Source: Microlunatus flavus
Lineage (GTDB): Bacteria > Actinomycetota > Actinomycetes > Propionibacteriales > Propionibacteriaceae
Reading direction: 5' to 3'
Assembly: GCF_900110855.1 (NCBI RefSeq)
Contig: NZ_FOFA01000001.1
Span: forward strand, 62,001-126,000
DNA length: 64,000 nt
A program made the translations under genes and the position numbers. Below, piece after piece: positions 6,789 to 16,786 of this stretch. The notes beneath the pieces were generated by a model that saw only the letters and a program-made list of their open reading frames with translations, had not been told where the DNA came from and ran no database searches. Every line of letters begins with the position of its first letter. Position 1 is the first letter of the stretch.

Positions 6789-7487
6789 ATGGCCACCTTG
6801 CTCCTGCTGACCAACGACATGCACGCCTCCGCGGAGATCCTGCCCGCGCTCGAGCTGCTGCCCCACCAGGTGAAGGTGGCCCAGGCGGAGGCGACCGCGC
6901 TGCTCGACGCCCCCGCCGCGGACGTGATCCTCCTCGACGCCCGGCGCGACCTGGCCGGCGCACGGTCCCTGTGCCGCCTGATCGAGACCACGGGCAAGGA
7001 GTCCCCGCTGCTGGTGATCGCCAGCGAGGGCGGGCTGGCCGCGCTCAGCTCCGACTGGGGCTTCGACGACCTGCTCCTCGCCACGGCCGGGCCGGCCGAG
7101 GTCGACGTGCGCCTGCGCCTCGCCATGACCCCGGTGACGCCGGCCGGCGCCGACCCCCTGATCCAGACCGGCAACATCGTCATCGACGAGGCCGGCTACA
7201 GCGCCAAGCTCAACGGCGTCCAGCTCGACCTCACCTACACCGAGTTCGAGCTGCTGAAGTACCTCGCGCAGCACCCGGGCCGGGTGTTCAGCCGCCAGCA
7301 GCTGCTGAGCGACGTGTGGGGCTACGACTACTACGGCGGCACCCGCACCGTCGACGTCCACGTGCGCCGGCTGCGCGCCAAGCTCGGCCCCGAGTACGAG
7401 TCCGTCATCGGCACGGTGCGCAACGTCGGCTACCGCTTCGTCACGCCCGCCGACGAGACCGGGCGCGAGCCCAGCCGGGTCTCCTAG
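6789..7487 (+). CDS. glnR: GlnR-type OmpR-family nitrogen regulator
   Basis: A 232-residue atypical response regulator of the OmpR/PhoB class that matches actinobacterial GlnR, the global regulator of nitrogen assimilation. The receiver domain (residues 1-115) keeps one Asp (ILLDARRD) but lacks the usual acidic pair near the N-terminus (NDMHAS), as expected for phosphorylation-independent GlnR. The C-terminal winged helix (about 130-222) has the strongly conserved [20 protein letters not shown] and [15 protein letters not shown]. No sensor kinase gene is adjacent. GAGGAGACC precedes the ATG. The order sseC-sseA-glnR-mshD resembles that around mycobacterial Rv0814c-Rv0819. GlnR identity rests on sequence pattern and synteny. 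Confidence 0.88.
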   Translation: MATLLLLTNDMHASAEILPALELLPHQVKVAQAEATALLDAPAADVILLDARRDLAGARSLCRLIETTGKESPLLVIASEGGLAALSSDWGFDDLLLATAGPAEVDVRLRLAMTPVTPAGADPLIQTGNIVIDEAGYSAKLNGVQLDLTYTEFELLKYLAQHPGRVFSRQQLLSDVWGYDYYGGTRTVDVHVRRLRAKLGPEYESVIGTVRNVGYRFVTPADETGREPSRVS

Positions 7488-7679
7488 CCGGAGCCGAAGG
7501 CGCGGCCCTCGCGAGGAGGACTTCCTCCGAGCGTCGGCAAGGGCTGGGCCGGGTCCGGTCTGGACGACCAAGCGAGCACGTCGCGTCACGATGCCCGACC
7601 CGCGCCGAGAACACCGCGGCGTGCGAGCGCGGGAGGAAGACCGGAGCTGGAGGCCCAGTCCGGGCGCGAGGAGGAGCGA

Positions 7680-8243
7680 TCAGTCCTCGTGCCGCGCCCG
7701 CTCGATGCGGGCGGACAGGTTCCGGACGTGCGTCGGGACCGTCCCGGGCGGGCCGTCCCGGCGCACGTGCTGCACGGCACCGAGGACCTGGGCGGCGATG
7801 AGCGGGACCAGGGCCAGCGTGGCGAAGGTCGAGACACCACCCGCGAAGCCGACGTCGTGGCTGGCCGCGACGCCGGCGAAGATGCCGAGCACGACGACGA
7901 CGTACGAGGCGACGTGCAGCCACCACGACGTGCGCTCGACGCGCTCGGTGGCGATCGAGGAGAGCCAGCGGCGCCAGGCGAGGTTCCACAGCCGGACCTG
8001 CACCACGCAGAGCAGGCCCATGGCCGCCGCGCAGGCCAGCAGGACGACGATCCACGGCACGGCGGTGCTGTCGGCCGCACCCGTGTAGGCGGCGCTCAGC
8101 GCGAGCAGCCCGAGCACGAGCGCCACCGTCGAGAGCAGCGTGCCGACCGCCACGAAGAGCATGGTCCGCTGCGCGCGGGCGACCTGAGCCTCGACCTCGG
8201 AGGTCCCGCGCCTGCCTGCTCCTGCCTGTGCCACGGCGCCCAA
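7680..8243 (-). CDS. Four-helix membrane protein, unknown function
   Basis: A 187-residue protein with four predicted membrane helices at about residues 28-50, 61-82, 107-127 and 135-157, a cytoplasmic basic loop (RLWNLAWRRWLSS, then RVERTSWW) and a charged C-terminus (IERARHED). No known motif was recognised. The N-terminal 25 residues are polar and the exact start is uncertain. It is divergent from mshD, with 56 bp between starts, and converges on glnR. Codon usage matches its neighbours, so it is a real gene, but no function can be given. Confidence 0.65.
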   Translation of the reverse strand: MGAVAQAGAGRRGTSEVEAQVARAQRTMLFVAVGTLLSTVALVLGLLALSAAYTGAADSTAVPWIVVLLACAAAMGLLCVVQVRLWNLAWRRWLSSIATERVERTSWWLHVASYVVVVLGIFAGVAASHDVGFAGGVSTFATLALVPLIAAQVLGAVQHVRRDGPPGTVPTHVRNLSARIERARHED

Positions 8244-8287
8244 GGATAGGGGCGCGGACCGTGGGCAGGTCCGCCGTACACGGCCGG

Positions 8288-8293
8288 TAGCGT
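8288..8293 (+). promoter_or_regulatory. -10 box of leaderless mshD
   Basis: TAGCGT ends 6 nt before the ATG of mshD at 8300, consistent with a leaderless transcript. Confidence 0.55.
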
Positions 8294-8299
8294 CGCGGC

Positions 8300-9244
8300 A
8301 TGGCTGCGGGTGACGACGAGCTCGACCTCACCGACGACCCGGGCCGGGAGCTGTTCGCCCAGGTCGAGGACCTGATCGCGGCGGCCGCCGCCTCCGACGG
8401 CGTGCCTGCCCTCAACGAGGCCGGCGTGCTGGCGCTGCGGCACCCGCACCGCGGCGGCACCCGGCACCTCGTGGCCGCGGTGGACGGCGACGCGGTCGGC
8501 TACGGCCAGCTCGCCTCCGACGGCACCGGGCAGGTGGTCGTGGGCCCGTCGTACCGGCGCCGCGGGGTGGGCCGGCGCCTCGTCGCCGCCCTCCTCGAGC
8601 AGGCCGCCCGGCAAGGTCTGCCGCTGCGCGTGTGGGCGCTCGGGAACACTCCCGCCGCCGCCGGCCTGGCCGCGCGGACCGGGCTGGTCGCCGAGCGCGT
8701 CCTGCTCGTGATGCGCCGTCCGCTGGCCGACCTGCCCGCGCCCGTCGTCCCCCCGGGTGTGGTCGTGACGACGTTCCGTCCGGGCGCCGACGAGGACGCC
8801 TGGCTCCACGTGAACGCGCGGGCCTTCGCCCACCACCCCGAGCAGGGTGCGATCGACCGCGAGGACCTGGCCGAGCGGACCGCCGAGCCCTGGTTCGACC
8901 CGGCGGGTTTCTTCCTCGCCCGCTCGGTCGAGGACGACGCCCCGGGCGCCCCGGTCCTCGGCTTCCACTGGACCAAGCAGCACGACGCCATCGGCGAGCC
9001 CGGCCTGGGCGAGGTGTACGTGCTCGGCGTCGACCCCGACGCGCAGGGCCGGGGGCTGGCCAAGGCGCTGCTGCTGACCGGGCTCGCGCACCTGCGCGAC
9101 GCCGGCGACGAGACCGTCGAGCTCTACGTCGAGGCCGACCAGGCCGGGCCTGTCGGGCTCTACACCGCGTACGGTTTCACCGAGTCCAGCCGCGACGTGA
9201 TGTACGCCGGCCCGGGTCCCGCAGGGCCCGCGAGCGATCGCTGA
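8300..9244 (+). CDS. mshD: Mycothiol synthase (acetyl-CoA:Cys-GlcN-Ins acetyltransferase)
   Basis: A 314-residue protein with two tandem GNAT domains, as in MshD, which acetylates the cysteinyl amine of Cys-GlcN-inositol in the last step of mycothiol synthesis. The N-terminal GNAT half has VVVGPSYRRRGVGRRLVAALL. The C-terminal half has the acetyl-CoA motif YVLGVDPDAQGRGLAKALL and ends LYTAYGFTESSRDVMYA, both highly characteristic of MshD. Length is as expected. It lies 61 bp upstream of ppk1 on the same strand but ppk1 seems to have its own promoter. Together with mtr (36490-37902) this shows the organism uses mycothiol as its main low-molecular thiol. Confidence 0.95.
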   Translation: MAAGDDELDLTDDPGRELFAQVEDLIAAAAASDGVPALNEAGVLALRHPHRGGTRHLVAAVDGDAVGYGQLASDGTGQVVVGPSYRRRGVGRRLVAALLEQAARQGLPLRVWALGNTPAAAGLAARTGLVAERVLLVMRRPLADLPAPVVPPGVVVTTFRPGADEDAWLHVNARAFAHHPEQGAIDREDLAERTAEPWFDPAGFFLARSVEDDAPGAPVLGFHWTKQHDAIGEPGLGEVYVLGVDPDAQGRGLAKALLLTGLAHLRDAGDETVELYVEADQAGPVGLYTAYGFTESSRDVMYAGPGPAGPASDR

Positions 9245-9259
9245 TCACGCGCCCGGGCT

Positions 9260-9281
9260 GTTCACCTCGGCTGAGTAGCAT
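9260..9281 (+). promoter_or_regulatory. ppk1 promoter with a single PHO-box unit
   Basis: GTTCACCTCGG (9260-9270) lies where the -35 should be, followed by a TAGCAT -10 box at 9276-9281. The upstream 11-nt unit is not conserved, so only one good PHO unit is present. PhoP control of ppk is established in Streptomyces, which makes the match plausible but weak. Confidence 0.4.
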
Positions 9282-9305
9282 CAGCCGTCCCGAGCGACGA
9301 GGAGT

Positions 9306-11495
9306 GTGATGGACGTGGTCGACACGGCGGTCCCCAGCCTGGAGACCGACGGGGGGACCCGGAACACCGACGGCGCGGACCTCAGCCTCCTCGACGACCT
9401 GCCCGCCCCCGACCTGCCGGGCGACCGGTTCCTCGACCGCGAGCTGTCCTGGCTCGCCTTCAACAACCGCGTCCTCGACCTGGCCCGCGACACCCTCCGG
9501 GTCCCGCTGCTCGAGCGCGCGAAGTTCCTCGCGATCTTCTCCTCCAACCTCGACGAGTTCTTCATGGTCCGCGTCGCCGGGCTCAAGCGCCGGATCGCGG
9601 CCGGCGTCGCGGTGCCCGGGGTGAGCGGGATGCTGCCGCGCGACCTGCACCTCGCGATCCTCAACCGCACCCGCGAGCTGGTGGAGGAGCAGGCGCGGAT
9701 CTTCGGCGAGGAGATCCGCCCGTCGCTCGCCGCCGAGGGCATCGAGATCCTGCACTGGGACGAGCTGCGTCCCGACGAGCGCGAGCGCATGCACGTGCTC
9801 TTCGCCGAGCGGATCTTCCCGGTCCTGACGCCGCTCGCGGTCGACCCGTCGCACCCGTTCCCGTACATCTCCGGGCTGTCGATCAACCTCGCCGTGCTGG
9901 TGAAGAACCCCGAGACCGGGGTCCGGCAGTTCGCCCGGGTCAAGGTGCCGACCGTGCTGCCGCGCTTCGTCCAGCTCGACGAGGGCCGCTTCGTCCCCCT
10001 CGAGGACGTCATCGCGCGCCACCTCGACCAGCTCTTCAGCGGCATGCAGGTCGTCAGCCACCACGTCTTCCGCATCACGCGCAACGAGGACCTCGAGGTC
10101 GAGGAGGACGACGCCGAGAACCTCCTGCTCGCGCTCGAGAAGGAGCTGCTGCGCCGCAAGGTCGGTCGCCCGCCGGTCCGCCTCGAGGTCGAGGAGGACA
10201 TGGACCCGCGGATGCTGGAGATCCTCGTCTCCGAGCTCGACATCACCGAGCGCGAGGTCTTCGCCCTGCCCGGGCCGCTGGACCTGCGCGGGCTGTTCTC
10301 GCTGGCCGACATCGACCGGGCCGACCTCAAGTACCCGGCGTTCCTGCCGACGACCCACCCGCACCTGGCCGAGGTGGAGACCGCGCAGCCCGCCGACATG
10401 TTCGCGGCGATCAAGCAGCGCGACGTGCTGCTGCACCACCCGTACGACTCGTTCGCGACGAGCGTGCAGCGCTTCATCGAGCAGGCTGCCGACGACCCGC
10501 AGGTCCTGGCGATCAAGCAGACGCTCTACCGCACCTCCGGCGACTCCCCGATCATCGACGCCCTCATCGAGGCGGCCGAGGCGGGCAAGCAGGTGCTCGC
10601 GCTGGTGGAGATCAAGGCGCGCTTCGACGAGCAGGCGAACATCGCGTGGGCCCGTCGCCTGGAGCGCCACGGCTGCCACGTCGTCTACGGCGTCGTGGGC
10701 CTCAAGACCCACTGCAAGCTGTCGCTCGTCGTGCGCGACGAGCCCGACGGGCTGCGCCGCTACGCCCACGTCGGCACCGGGAACTACAACCCCAAGACGG
10801 CCCGCACGTACGAGGACATGGGTCTGCTCACCGCGAACCCGATCATCACCGACGACATCGGCCGGCTCTTCAACCACCTGTCCGGCATGAGCCAGGAGAC
10901 GTCGTACAAGCGGCTCCTCGTGGCGCCGCACGGCGTGCGCACCGGGCTGATCGAGCGCATCGAGACCGAGATCGCGCACCACGAGGCCGGCCGGCCCGCG
11001 TACGTGCGGATCAAGGTCAACTCCCTGGTCGACGAGGAGGTCAGCGACGCGCTCTACCGCGCCTCGCAGGCTGGCGTGCCCGTCGACCTGTGGGTGCGCG
11101 GCATCTGCACGATGCGTCCGGGGGCGCAGGGGCTGTCGGAGAACATCCGGGTGCGCAGCATCCTCGGACGGTTCCTCGAGCACAGCCGGCTGTTCTGGTT
11201 CGCCAACGGCGGGCAGCCCTCGGTCGGCATCGGCTCCTCCGACCTGATGCACCGCAACCTCGACCGCCGCGTGGAGGTCCTGGCCTCGATCAACGCCCCG
11301 GCGCACGTGGCCGAGATCGGCGAGCTCTTCGACGTGGCCTTCGACAAGGGCACCGCCTCCTGGAAGCTCCAGCCCGACGGCACCTGGGTGGCCTTCACCA
11401 CCGACGACGAGGGCAAGCCGCTCCTCGACATGCAGGAGTGGCTGATCAACTCCAAGAGCCGGCGCCGGCTCATGGGCAAACAGCCACCGGCGTGA
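9306..11495 (+). CDS. ppk1: Polyphosphate kinase 1
   Basis: A 729-residue polyphosphate kinase, which reversibly transfers the gamma-phosphate of ATP to inorganic polyphosphate. Domains follow the family: N-terminal helical domain ([18 protein letters not shown], then [20 protein letters not shown]), head domain, and two C-terminal PLD-like domains containing [18 protein letters not shown] and [13 protein letters not shown], with the autophosphorylated His near residue 488. Length is normal. GAGGAG precedes a GTG at 9306 and an ATG at 9309; either could start translation. The stop overlaps the start of mutT1, the same gene pair as in mycobacteria. A PHO-like unit overlaps its promoter. Confidence 0.97.
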   Translation: MMDVVDTAVPSLETDGGTRNTDGADLSLLDDLPAPDLPGDRFLDRELSWLAFNNRVLDLARDTLRVPLLERAKFLAIFSSNLDEFFMVRVAGLKRRIAAGVAVPGVSGMLPRDLHLAILNRTRELVEEQARIFGEEIRPSLAAEGIEILHWDELRPDERERMHVLFAERIFPVLTPLAVDPSHPFPYISGLSINLAVLVKNPETGVRQFARVKVPTVLPRFVQLDEGRFVPLEDVIARHLDQLFSGMQVVSHHVFRITRNEDLEVEEDDAENLLLALEKELLRRKVGRPPVRLEVEEDMDPRMLEILVSELDITEREVFALPGPLDLRGLFSLADIDRADLKYPAFLPTTHPHLAEVETAQPADMFAAIKQRDVLLHHPYDSFATSVQRFIEQAADDPQVLAIKQTLYRTSGDSPIIDALIEAAEAGKQVLALVEIKARFDEQANIAWARRLERHGCHVVYGVVGLKTHCKLSLVVRDEPDGLRRYAHVGTGNYNPKTARTYEDMGLLTANPIITDDIGRLFNHLSGMSQETSYKRLLVAPHGVRTGLIERIETEIAHHEAGRPAYVRIKVNSLVDEEVSDALYRASQAGVPVDLWVRGICTMRPGAQGLSENIRVRSILGRFLEHSRLFWFANGGQPSVGIGSSDLMHRNLDRRVEVLASINAPAHVAEIGELFDVAFDKGTASWKLQPDGTWVAFTTDDEGKPLLDMQEWLINSKSRRRLMGKQPPA

Positions 11496-12454
11496 CGCTC
11501 TCCGTCATGCGGCCGGGCGGGGTGCAGGTGATCCCGGCCAAGCCCGTCCTGGCCGGCGGCGCCGTCGTCACCCGGGAGCACCCGGTACGGGGCACCGAGG
11601 TCGTCGTCGTGCACCGCAAGCGCTACGACGACTGGTCGCTGCCCAAGGGCAAGGTCGAGGCGGGCGAGTCCGTGCCCGCCGCGGCGGTGCGCGAGGTCCT
11701 CGAGGAGACCGGCGTCTCCGTCCGCCTCGGCGTCCCGCTGGACACGGTCTCCTACGACCTGACCAAGCCGGCACGGCCGGACCTCTCCAAGCACGGCAAG
11801 GTGCTCAGCGGCATCAAGCGCGTCAGCTACTGGGGCGCGACGGCCACCTCCAGCGTCAAGCGCGCCCCCGACCACGAGGTCGACGTCGTCGCCTGGCTCC
11901 CGGTCCGCGCCGCGCTCGGGCGGCTCTCGTACGCCGCGGACCACTTCCTGCTCGAGCAGTACCTCGACCAGCCGGTCACCACGCCCCTCCTCATCGTCCG
12001 CCACGCGAAGGCGATGGACCGCAAGGACTGGTCCAAGAAGGACGCCGCCCGCCCCATCAACGCGCTGGGGCGGCGCCAGGCCAAGCTCCTCGTGCCGATG
12101 CTGCGGGCGTACGGCGTCGAGCGCCTGGTCTCCTCGACCGCCGTCCGCTGCCTGTCGACGTTGCAGCCGTACGCCGAGGCGAGCAAGCACAAGGTGAACA
12201 CCTACCCCGGTCTCACCGAGGAGGAGGGTTCGGACGACCCGAAGGGCGTGGCCAAGATCGTCCGCAGGATCCGCACGAGCGCGATCAAGGCCGGGCGCCC
12301 GACGGCGATCTGCGTGCACCGGCCCGTGCTCCCCCACATCCTCGACGCCCTCGAGATCGCCCCGACGACCCTGGTCACCGGCGAGTTCCTCGTCGCGCAC
12401 GTGACGGGGGACGGTTCCGTGCACGCCCTGGAGCGGCACCGGCCGCAGGCGTGA
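11492..12454 (+). CDS. mutT1: MutT1-type Nudix hydrolase with histidine phosphatase domain
   Basis: A 320-residue fusion of an N-terminal Nudix domain ([20 protein letters not shown] form of the Nudix box, residues about 54-76) and a C-terminal SixA/phosphoglycerate-mutase-like histidine phosphatase domain with the catalytic RHA motif in [15 protein letters not shown]. This architecture is that of mycobacterial MutT1, which hydrolyses 8-oxo-(d)GTP to the diphosphate and also acts on diadenosine polyphosphates. The GTG at 11492 overlaps the ppk1 stop (GTGA), so translation is coupled; an ATG at 11507 is the alternative. A 14-bp hairpin follows about 100 nt downstream. Confidence 0.93.
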   Translation: MTLSVMRPGGVQVIPAKPVLAGGAVVTREHPVRGTEVVVVHRKRYDDWSLPKGKVEAGESVPAAAVREVLEETGVSVRLGVPLDTVSYDLTKPARPDLSKHGKVLSGIKRVSYWGATATSSVKRAPDHEVDVVAWLPVRAALGRLSYAADHFLLEQYLDQPVTTPLLIVRHAKAMDRKDWSKKDAARPINALGRRQAKLLVPMLRAYGVERLVSSTAVRCLSTLQPYAEASKHKVNTYPGLTEEEGSDDPKGVAKIVRRIRTSAIKAGRPTAICVHRPVLPHILDALEIAPTTLVTGEFLVAHVTGDGSVHALERHRPQA

Positions 12455-12552
12455 CGCGCCTTCTGTCCTCGCTCCGCTCGGACGCGCGTGTGTTCTGCCT
12501 CCGCTTCGCTCCGGCGCGCCTCGCGCTCTGGTCCGACGGCGTCGTCGTCGAT

Positions 12553-12600
12553 CGTGACGCCGGCCCCATGGCTCGCTGGCGCTCGCGGGCCGGCGTCACG
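12553..12600 (+). terminator. 14-bp hairpin downstream of ppk1-mutT1
   Basis: Perfect 14-bp arms (12553-12566 and 12587-12600) with a 20-nt loop, followed by a pyrimidine-rich CTCTCCTCCTCC stretch. It is the only structure in the 253-bp gap between mutT1 and the next gene; the rest of the gap shows nothing recognisable. Confidence 0.55.
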
Positions 12601-12707
12601 CTCTCCTCCTCCGTCCGTCGGCGCGCGAGTCGGTGGTGGTCATCCTCACGATGAGTTCGGGTCGCTCGGGCGGTCTGGCCCTGGGAGCTGATCGACGAAG
12701 GAGAGAC

Positions 12708-13895
12708 ATGACGAACATCAGGGTGCTGGTGCAGGGGGCGAGCATCGCCGGGCCGGCGCTGGCGTACTGGCTGCGGCGGTACGGGGCCGAGGTCACGGTC
12801 GTGGAGCAGGCGCCCGGCCTGCGGCAAGGTGGCCAGGCCGTCGACGCCCGGGGGGTGGCCAGGGAGGTCGTCCGGCGGATGGGTCTCGAGGCGCAGGTGC
12901 AGGCGGCCCGCACCAGGACCGCCGGGGTGCAGCAGGTGGACGCCACCGGGAACGTCGTGCACACCGAGCGCGCCGAGGACCAGGGCGGCGACGGGTACGT
13001 CGCGGAGATCGAGATCCTGCGCGGCGACCTGGCCCGGGTGCTCCACGAGGCCACCCGCGACGACGTCGAGCACCTCTTCGGCGACCGGGTCGCCGCGCTG
13101 GCCCAGGACGCGGACGGGGTCGACGTGACGTTCGCGGGCGGCGCGCAACGGCGCTTCGACCTCGTCGTCGGCGCGGACGGGGTGCACTCCTCGCTGCGCA
13201 GGATGGCCTTCGGGCCGCACGAGTCGATCGTGCGCCACCTGGGGCTCGTGGTCGCGTGGTTCAGCCTGCCGAACGCGTTCGGGCTGGACCGGTGGCTGGT
13301 CGAGCACGCGGAGGGAGGTCGCTGCGCCGGCCTGCGGCCCGTGCAGGACACGGAGCGCGCGATCGCCACGCTGTGGTTCCCGGCGCCGGCGCAGGCCCTC
13401 GACCATCGCGACGCGGCGGGCCAGAAGGACCTGCTGCGCGCGGGCATGGCCGGCTTCGGCTGGAGGACCGACGAGATCCTCGGCCACGTCGACGACGCGG
13501 GGGACTTCTACCTCGACGAGTGCGCCCAGGTCGTGCTGGACCGGTGGTCCCGCGGCCGGGTCGGGCTGATCGGGGACGCTGCGTACAGCGCCTCACCGAT
13601 GTCCGGCGCCGGCACCGGCCTGGCCCTGGTCGGCGCCTTCCTGCTGGCCGGTGAGCTGGCGGGCGCCGGCTGGGACCCGGAGGCCGGGTTCGCCGGCTAC
13701 CAGCGGCGCATGCAGGACTACGTCGACGCCAACCAGGAGATCGGCCGGATGCACGTCGAGCACGTCCTCGGCCCCGGGCCGGGCGAGGCGGCCCCGGAGC
13801 CGGACATGGAAGCGCTGATGCCGCTCATCGAGCGTGCGGTCACCGGACCCGCGCTGCCCGACTACGCCTCGCCGGAGACGTCCCGGGCCCGCTGA
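12708..13895 (+). CDS. FAD-dependent monooxygenase (PHBH/TetX-like)
   Basis: A 395-residue class A flavoprotein monooxygenase. The first FAD-binding motif VLVQGASIAGPALAYWLRRY (residues 5-24), the DG motif (DLVVGADGVHSSLR near 155) and the second FAD motif GRVGLIGDAAYSASPMSGAG (near 282-301) are all present and in order. Such enzymes hydroxylate small aromatics or modify antibiotics; the substrate cannot be read from sequence. The ATG at 12708 has an AAGGAGAG ribosome-binding site 5 nt upstream, which excludes longer readings from 12633. Its 3' end overlaps the converging peptidase E gene by 34 bp. No TetR regulator or pathway partner is adjacent. Confidence 0.88.
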   Translation: MTNIRVLVQGASIAGPALAYWLRRYGAEVTVVEQAPGLRQGGQAVDARGVAREVVRRMGLEAQVQAARTRTAGVQQVDATGNVVHTERAEDQGGDGYVAEIEILRGDLARVLHEATRDDVEHLFGDRVAALAQDADGVDVTFAGGAQRRFDLVVGADGVHSSLRRMAFGPHESIVRHLGLVVAWFSLPNAFGLDRWLVEHAEGGRCAGLRPVQDTERAIATLWFPAPAQALDHRDAAGQKDLLRAGMAGFGWRTDEILGHVDDAGDFYLDECAQVVLDRWSRGRVGLIGDAAYSASPMSGAGTGLALVGAFLLAGELAGAGWDPEAGFAGYQRRMQDYVDANQEIGRMHVEHVLGPGPGEAAPEPDMEALMPLIERAVTGPALPDYASPETSRAR

Positions 13896-14587
13896 GCCGG
13901 CACCTCGTCCTCGACCACCCGGTCGTCGTCGGTCCGGCGGACCACGAAGGCCGAGGCGTCCGGGCGCGAGGCAAGGGGTCCGACGAGCTGCTCGTCGACG
14001 AGGTGGAGCGCGCAGCCGTCGTCGACCGCGTACGTGTCGCCGAACCCGCCGTCGACCAGGCGGTGCAGCTGCGGCCGGCGGGCCGGCTCGGAACGGTAGT
14101 GGGGGCAGAAGCCGCCGCTCAGCCAGCCCAGCCCGTCGCGCAGGCCGTCGGCCCGGCCGACGCGCCAGGAGTCGGTCGTGCACCGCTGGAACCAGCAGTT
14201 CGCGCCGGCGCTCACCCCGGCCATGACCACGCCGCGCTCGTACGCGCGCCGCAGCGCGGCGTCGAGGCCGTGGGCGCGCCAGACGGCGAGCAGGTTCACG
14301 GTGCTGCCCCCGCCGACGTAGACGAGGTCCTGCTCGGCCAGGAAGGCGTCGAGGTCGGCGACCTCCCGGTTGAAGAGCCGCAGCACGGCGAACCGCGCCC
14401 GCCCGGCGAGCGCGTCCTGCATCGTCGCCACGTACGCGTCCGCGTCGCCGCTCGCGGTCGGCACGAAGCAGACGCGCGGCTCGTCGCGGCCGGTCAGCGC
14501 GAGCAGCCCGTCCTCCAGGCCACGGTCGGCCGCCACCGCCTCGCCGAAGCCACCCCCGCCGAGGGCCACCACCTGCCGCGCCGCCAC
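13862..14587 (-). CDS. Peptidase E family protein (S51)
   Basis: A 241-residue protein of the S51 dipeptidase E / cyanophycinase-like family with a class-I glutamine-amidotransferase-like fold. ALGGGGFG at residues 8-15, YVGGGSTVNLLAVW near 90-103, and the nucleophile elbow GVSAGANCWF near 123-132 (catalytic Ser) match the family. Members cleave Asp-X dipeptides; this clade is often annotated only as peptidase E. It overlaps the FAD monooxygenase 3' end tail-to-tail (13862-13895) and is divergent from the phosphatase gene, with about 120 bp between them. Confidence 0.85.
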   Translation of the reverse strand: MAARQVVALGGGGFGEAVAADRGLEDGLLALTGRDEPRVCFVPTASGDADAYVATMQDALAGRARFAVLRLFNREVADLDAFLAEQDLVYVGGGSTVNLLAVWRAHGLDAALRRAYERGVVMAGVSAGANCWFQRCTTDSWRVGRADGLRDGLGWLSGGFCPHYRSEPARRPQLHRLVDGGFGDTYAVDDGCALHLVDEQLVGPLASRPDASAFVVRRTDDDRVVEDEVPAQRARDVSGEA

Positions 14588-14655
14588 GCAGGCAGCCTCC
14601 CACCTCCCGGCGACCGCCGCGCGGAGGGCCGGGTCGCGCTCGCGCGACCCCGGAT

Positions 14656-14677
14656 GTTCACCTGTCGTTGCATAGCC
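14656..14677 (+). promoter_or_regulatory. Possible PHO-box unit before the exported phosphatase
   Basis: GTTCACCTGTC (14656-14666) is a perfect core unit; the next 11 nt (GTTGCATAGCC) keeps only the first GTT and overlaps a likely -10 CATAGC. It lies about 46 nt before the GTG/ATG of a phosphatase gene, where PhoP control would make sense. Confidence 0.4.
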
Positions 14678-14711
14678 GTTCGATGGACCTGGGGCCGTCC
14701 CGAGGGTGACG

Positions 14712-16742
14712 ATGCGGGACGTGAGTCTTCTGGAGCAGGGCGGTCAGCCCACCACCATCGACGAGTACACCGAGTGGAACGCGCGCGAGCTGGCGCGCGA
14801 GTCCGTGAGCAGGCGCAGCATCCTCAAGGCGGTGATGGCCGGCGCCGGCGGGTACGCCGCGGCGCAGTTCGGCCTGGCGAGCGCCGCCTTCGCCGCGGGC
14901 GGAGGCACGGCCGGCACCACGGGGACGGTGATCTCCGGTCGGCACCTGTCCTTCGTGCAGGGCCACGGCGGCCGTCCCGACAACGCCATGGCGGTCACCG
15001 CGCAGCTGGTGAGCAAGACGGGGACGCTGCCGTCCAAGCTGCGCTGCTTCGTCGACGTCGGCACCGAGCCCGGGCACTACGGCGAGCGGTACGAGGCCGA
15101 GATCGTCCACCTCGTGGGCCAGTACGCGATCCCCGGCGGGCCGGTCGGGAGCCAGTTCTACGCGAAGGCGCGCCTCGACCACCTGCGGGCCGACAAGGTC
15201 TACCACTACCGTCTCCGCCTCTCCGACGGCGCGACGAGCGGGACGGCGTTCTTCACCACGGCGCCGAAGCCGCCGAGCGGCCGACGGAACCACGCCAGCG
15301 AGGTGCCCGAGGAGTTCACGTTCACGGCGTTCGCCGACGTCGGCACCAACAGCGCCCCGACCGACCCGCGCCACGCCTGGGCCGACGACCCCAAGGTGGT
15401 CACCGACGCCGGCGGCACGTGGCCGACGGGCGTCTTCGACAACAACTACTACAAGCCGGACGACCCGGTCGCGGGCACGAGCGGCCGCGACCCGCACCCG
15501 GCCGCGACGCAGACCAACCTGATGGCCTCGCAGCGTCCGGTCTTCACCCTCCTGGCCGGGGACATCTGCTACGCCGACCCGGGTGGCAGCGGCCTCCCGG
15601 CCGACGACTCCCACACCCCGCTGGGGACGTCGGCGCCGGGCACGAACCTCTACAACCCCTACGTCTGGGACGTCTTCCTCAACCAGATCGAACCCCAGGC
15701 GGCCTTCGCCCCCTTCATGTTCGCCACCGGCAACCACGACATGGAGCCCCTGTACGGCAACACCGTGCAGCTCGGCGACAGCCCGACGCACGGCTACGGC
15801 GGCCACCTCGACCGGCTCGACCTGCCGACCAACGGACCCAAGGGCTGCCCGTCGGTCTACGCGTTCGTGTACGGCAACGTCGCGGTGATCTCGGTCGACG
15901 CCAACGAGCTGAGCAACGAGATCCAGACCAACAAGGGCTACTCCGACGGCGCGCAGCTGGCCTGGCTGGAGCGCACCCTCAAGCACTGGCGGACCGACGC
16001 CGACCAGGCGCACGAGATCGACTTCGTCGTCGCCTTCTTCCACCACTGCGCGTACTCGACGACCAACAACCACGCCTCCGACGGCGGCCTGCGCGACGCG
16101 CTCGACCCGCTGTTCAGCCGCTACGAGGTCGACCTGGTCGTGCAGGGCCACAACCACCTGCTCGAGCGCACCGACCCGATCCGGTACGGCAAGCGCACCC
16201 GCAGCGCACCCGACGGTTCCGTGCTGCACCCGCAGGTCGACGGCGTCACCTACATCTGCGTGGGCAGCGGCGGCCGCCCGCGCTACCCGTTCCGGCCGGC
16301 CCCGAGCGCGGACGCCCCGGCCCCGCAGGGCGTGACCCCAACGGGTGCGCAGCTGCTGCCGGAGGGCCAGCGCTACCGCGGCTACTCTCCCGCCGGCGGC
16401 GCGAACACGGCAGAGAACAACACCGAGAACGTCGTGAACAGCTACTACTGGTCGGCCGACGGCACCGCCAAGAACGACTCCGGCTACCTGCAGGGGACCA
16501 AGGTGCCCGAGGTCGTCGACTGGTCGCAGGTCCGCTACGACGCGTACGCCTTCCTCGCGATCGACGTGAAGCCGGCCAAGCAGGGCCACCACACGACGTT
16601 CACGATCCGCACGCTGGCCGACGCGCTGCCCGGGACGAACGAGGCGTACAGCGAGATCGACCGGATCACGTTGCGCCGGCGGGCGGGCGAGGGACGCATC
16701 CGGCGCCTCGACGCAGGACCGGCGGCCGACCCGACGCCGTAG
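14712..16742 (+). CDS. Tat-exported purple acid phosphatase-like metallophosphoesterase
   Basis: A large exported phosphoesterase of about 676 residues. A twin-arginine signal is evident: SRRSILK followed by a hydrophobic stretch and AAFA before the mature chain. The catalytic metallophosphoesterase motifs appear in order: ADVGTN, GDICYAD, GNHDM, a HHCAYS segment and QGHNH. The N-terminal part before them resembles the fibronectin-like domain of purple acid phosphatases. It should release phosphate from extracellular esters at a dinuclear metal site. ATG 14712 is chosen because GAGGG lies 5 nt upstream; GTG at 14706 is the alternative. A PHO-like unit upstream, and glpQ and pst nearby, support a role in phosphate scavenging. 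Confidence 0.87.
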   Translation: MRDVSLLEQGGQPTTIDEYTEWNARELARESVSRRSILKAVMAGAGGYAAAQFGLASAAFAAGGGTAGTTGTVISGRHLSFVQGHGGRPDNAMAVTAQLVSKTGTLPSKLRCFVDVGTEPGHYGERYEAEIVHLVGQYAIPGGPVGSQFYAKARLDHLRADKVYHYRLRLSDGATSGTAFFTTAPKPPSGRRNHASEVPEEFTFTAFADVGTNSAPTDPRHAWADDPKVVTDAGGTWPTGVFDNNYYKPDDPVAGTSGRDPHPAATQTNLMASQRPVFTLLAGDICYADPGGSGLPADDSHTPLGTSAPGTNLYNPYVWDVFLNQIEPQAAFAPFMFATGNHDMEPLYGNTVQLGDSPTHGYGGHLDRLDLPTNGPKGCPSVYAFVYGNVAVISVDANELSNEIQTNKGYSDGAQLAWLERTLKHWRTDADQAHEIDFVVAFFHHCAYSTTNNHASDGGLRDALDPLFSRYEVDLVVQGHNHLLERTDPIRYGKRTRSAPDGSVLHPQVDGVTYICVGSGGRPRYPFRPAPSADAPAPQGVTPTGAQLLPEGQRYRGYSPAGGANTAENNTENVVNSYYWSADGTAKNDSGYLQGTKVPEVVDWSQVRYDAYAFLAIDVKPAKQGHHTTFTIRTLADALPGTNEAYSEIDRITLRRRAGEGRIRRLDAGPAADPTP

Positions 16743-16786
16743 CGCGGGCCGGTACGCGCACCCGGCCGGCCCTCCGGGCCCTGACC

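Noticed and set aside
7511-7530. GGAGG-ACTT-CCTCC hairpin after glnR as a terminator
   Set aside because: The stem has only 5 bp plus mismatches; too weak to call.
12451-12654. 67-codon frame after mutT1
   Set aside because: Arg/Ser-rich composition, no ribosome-binding site, and it covers the terminator hairpin.
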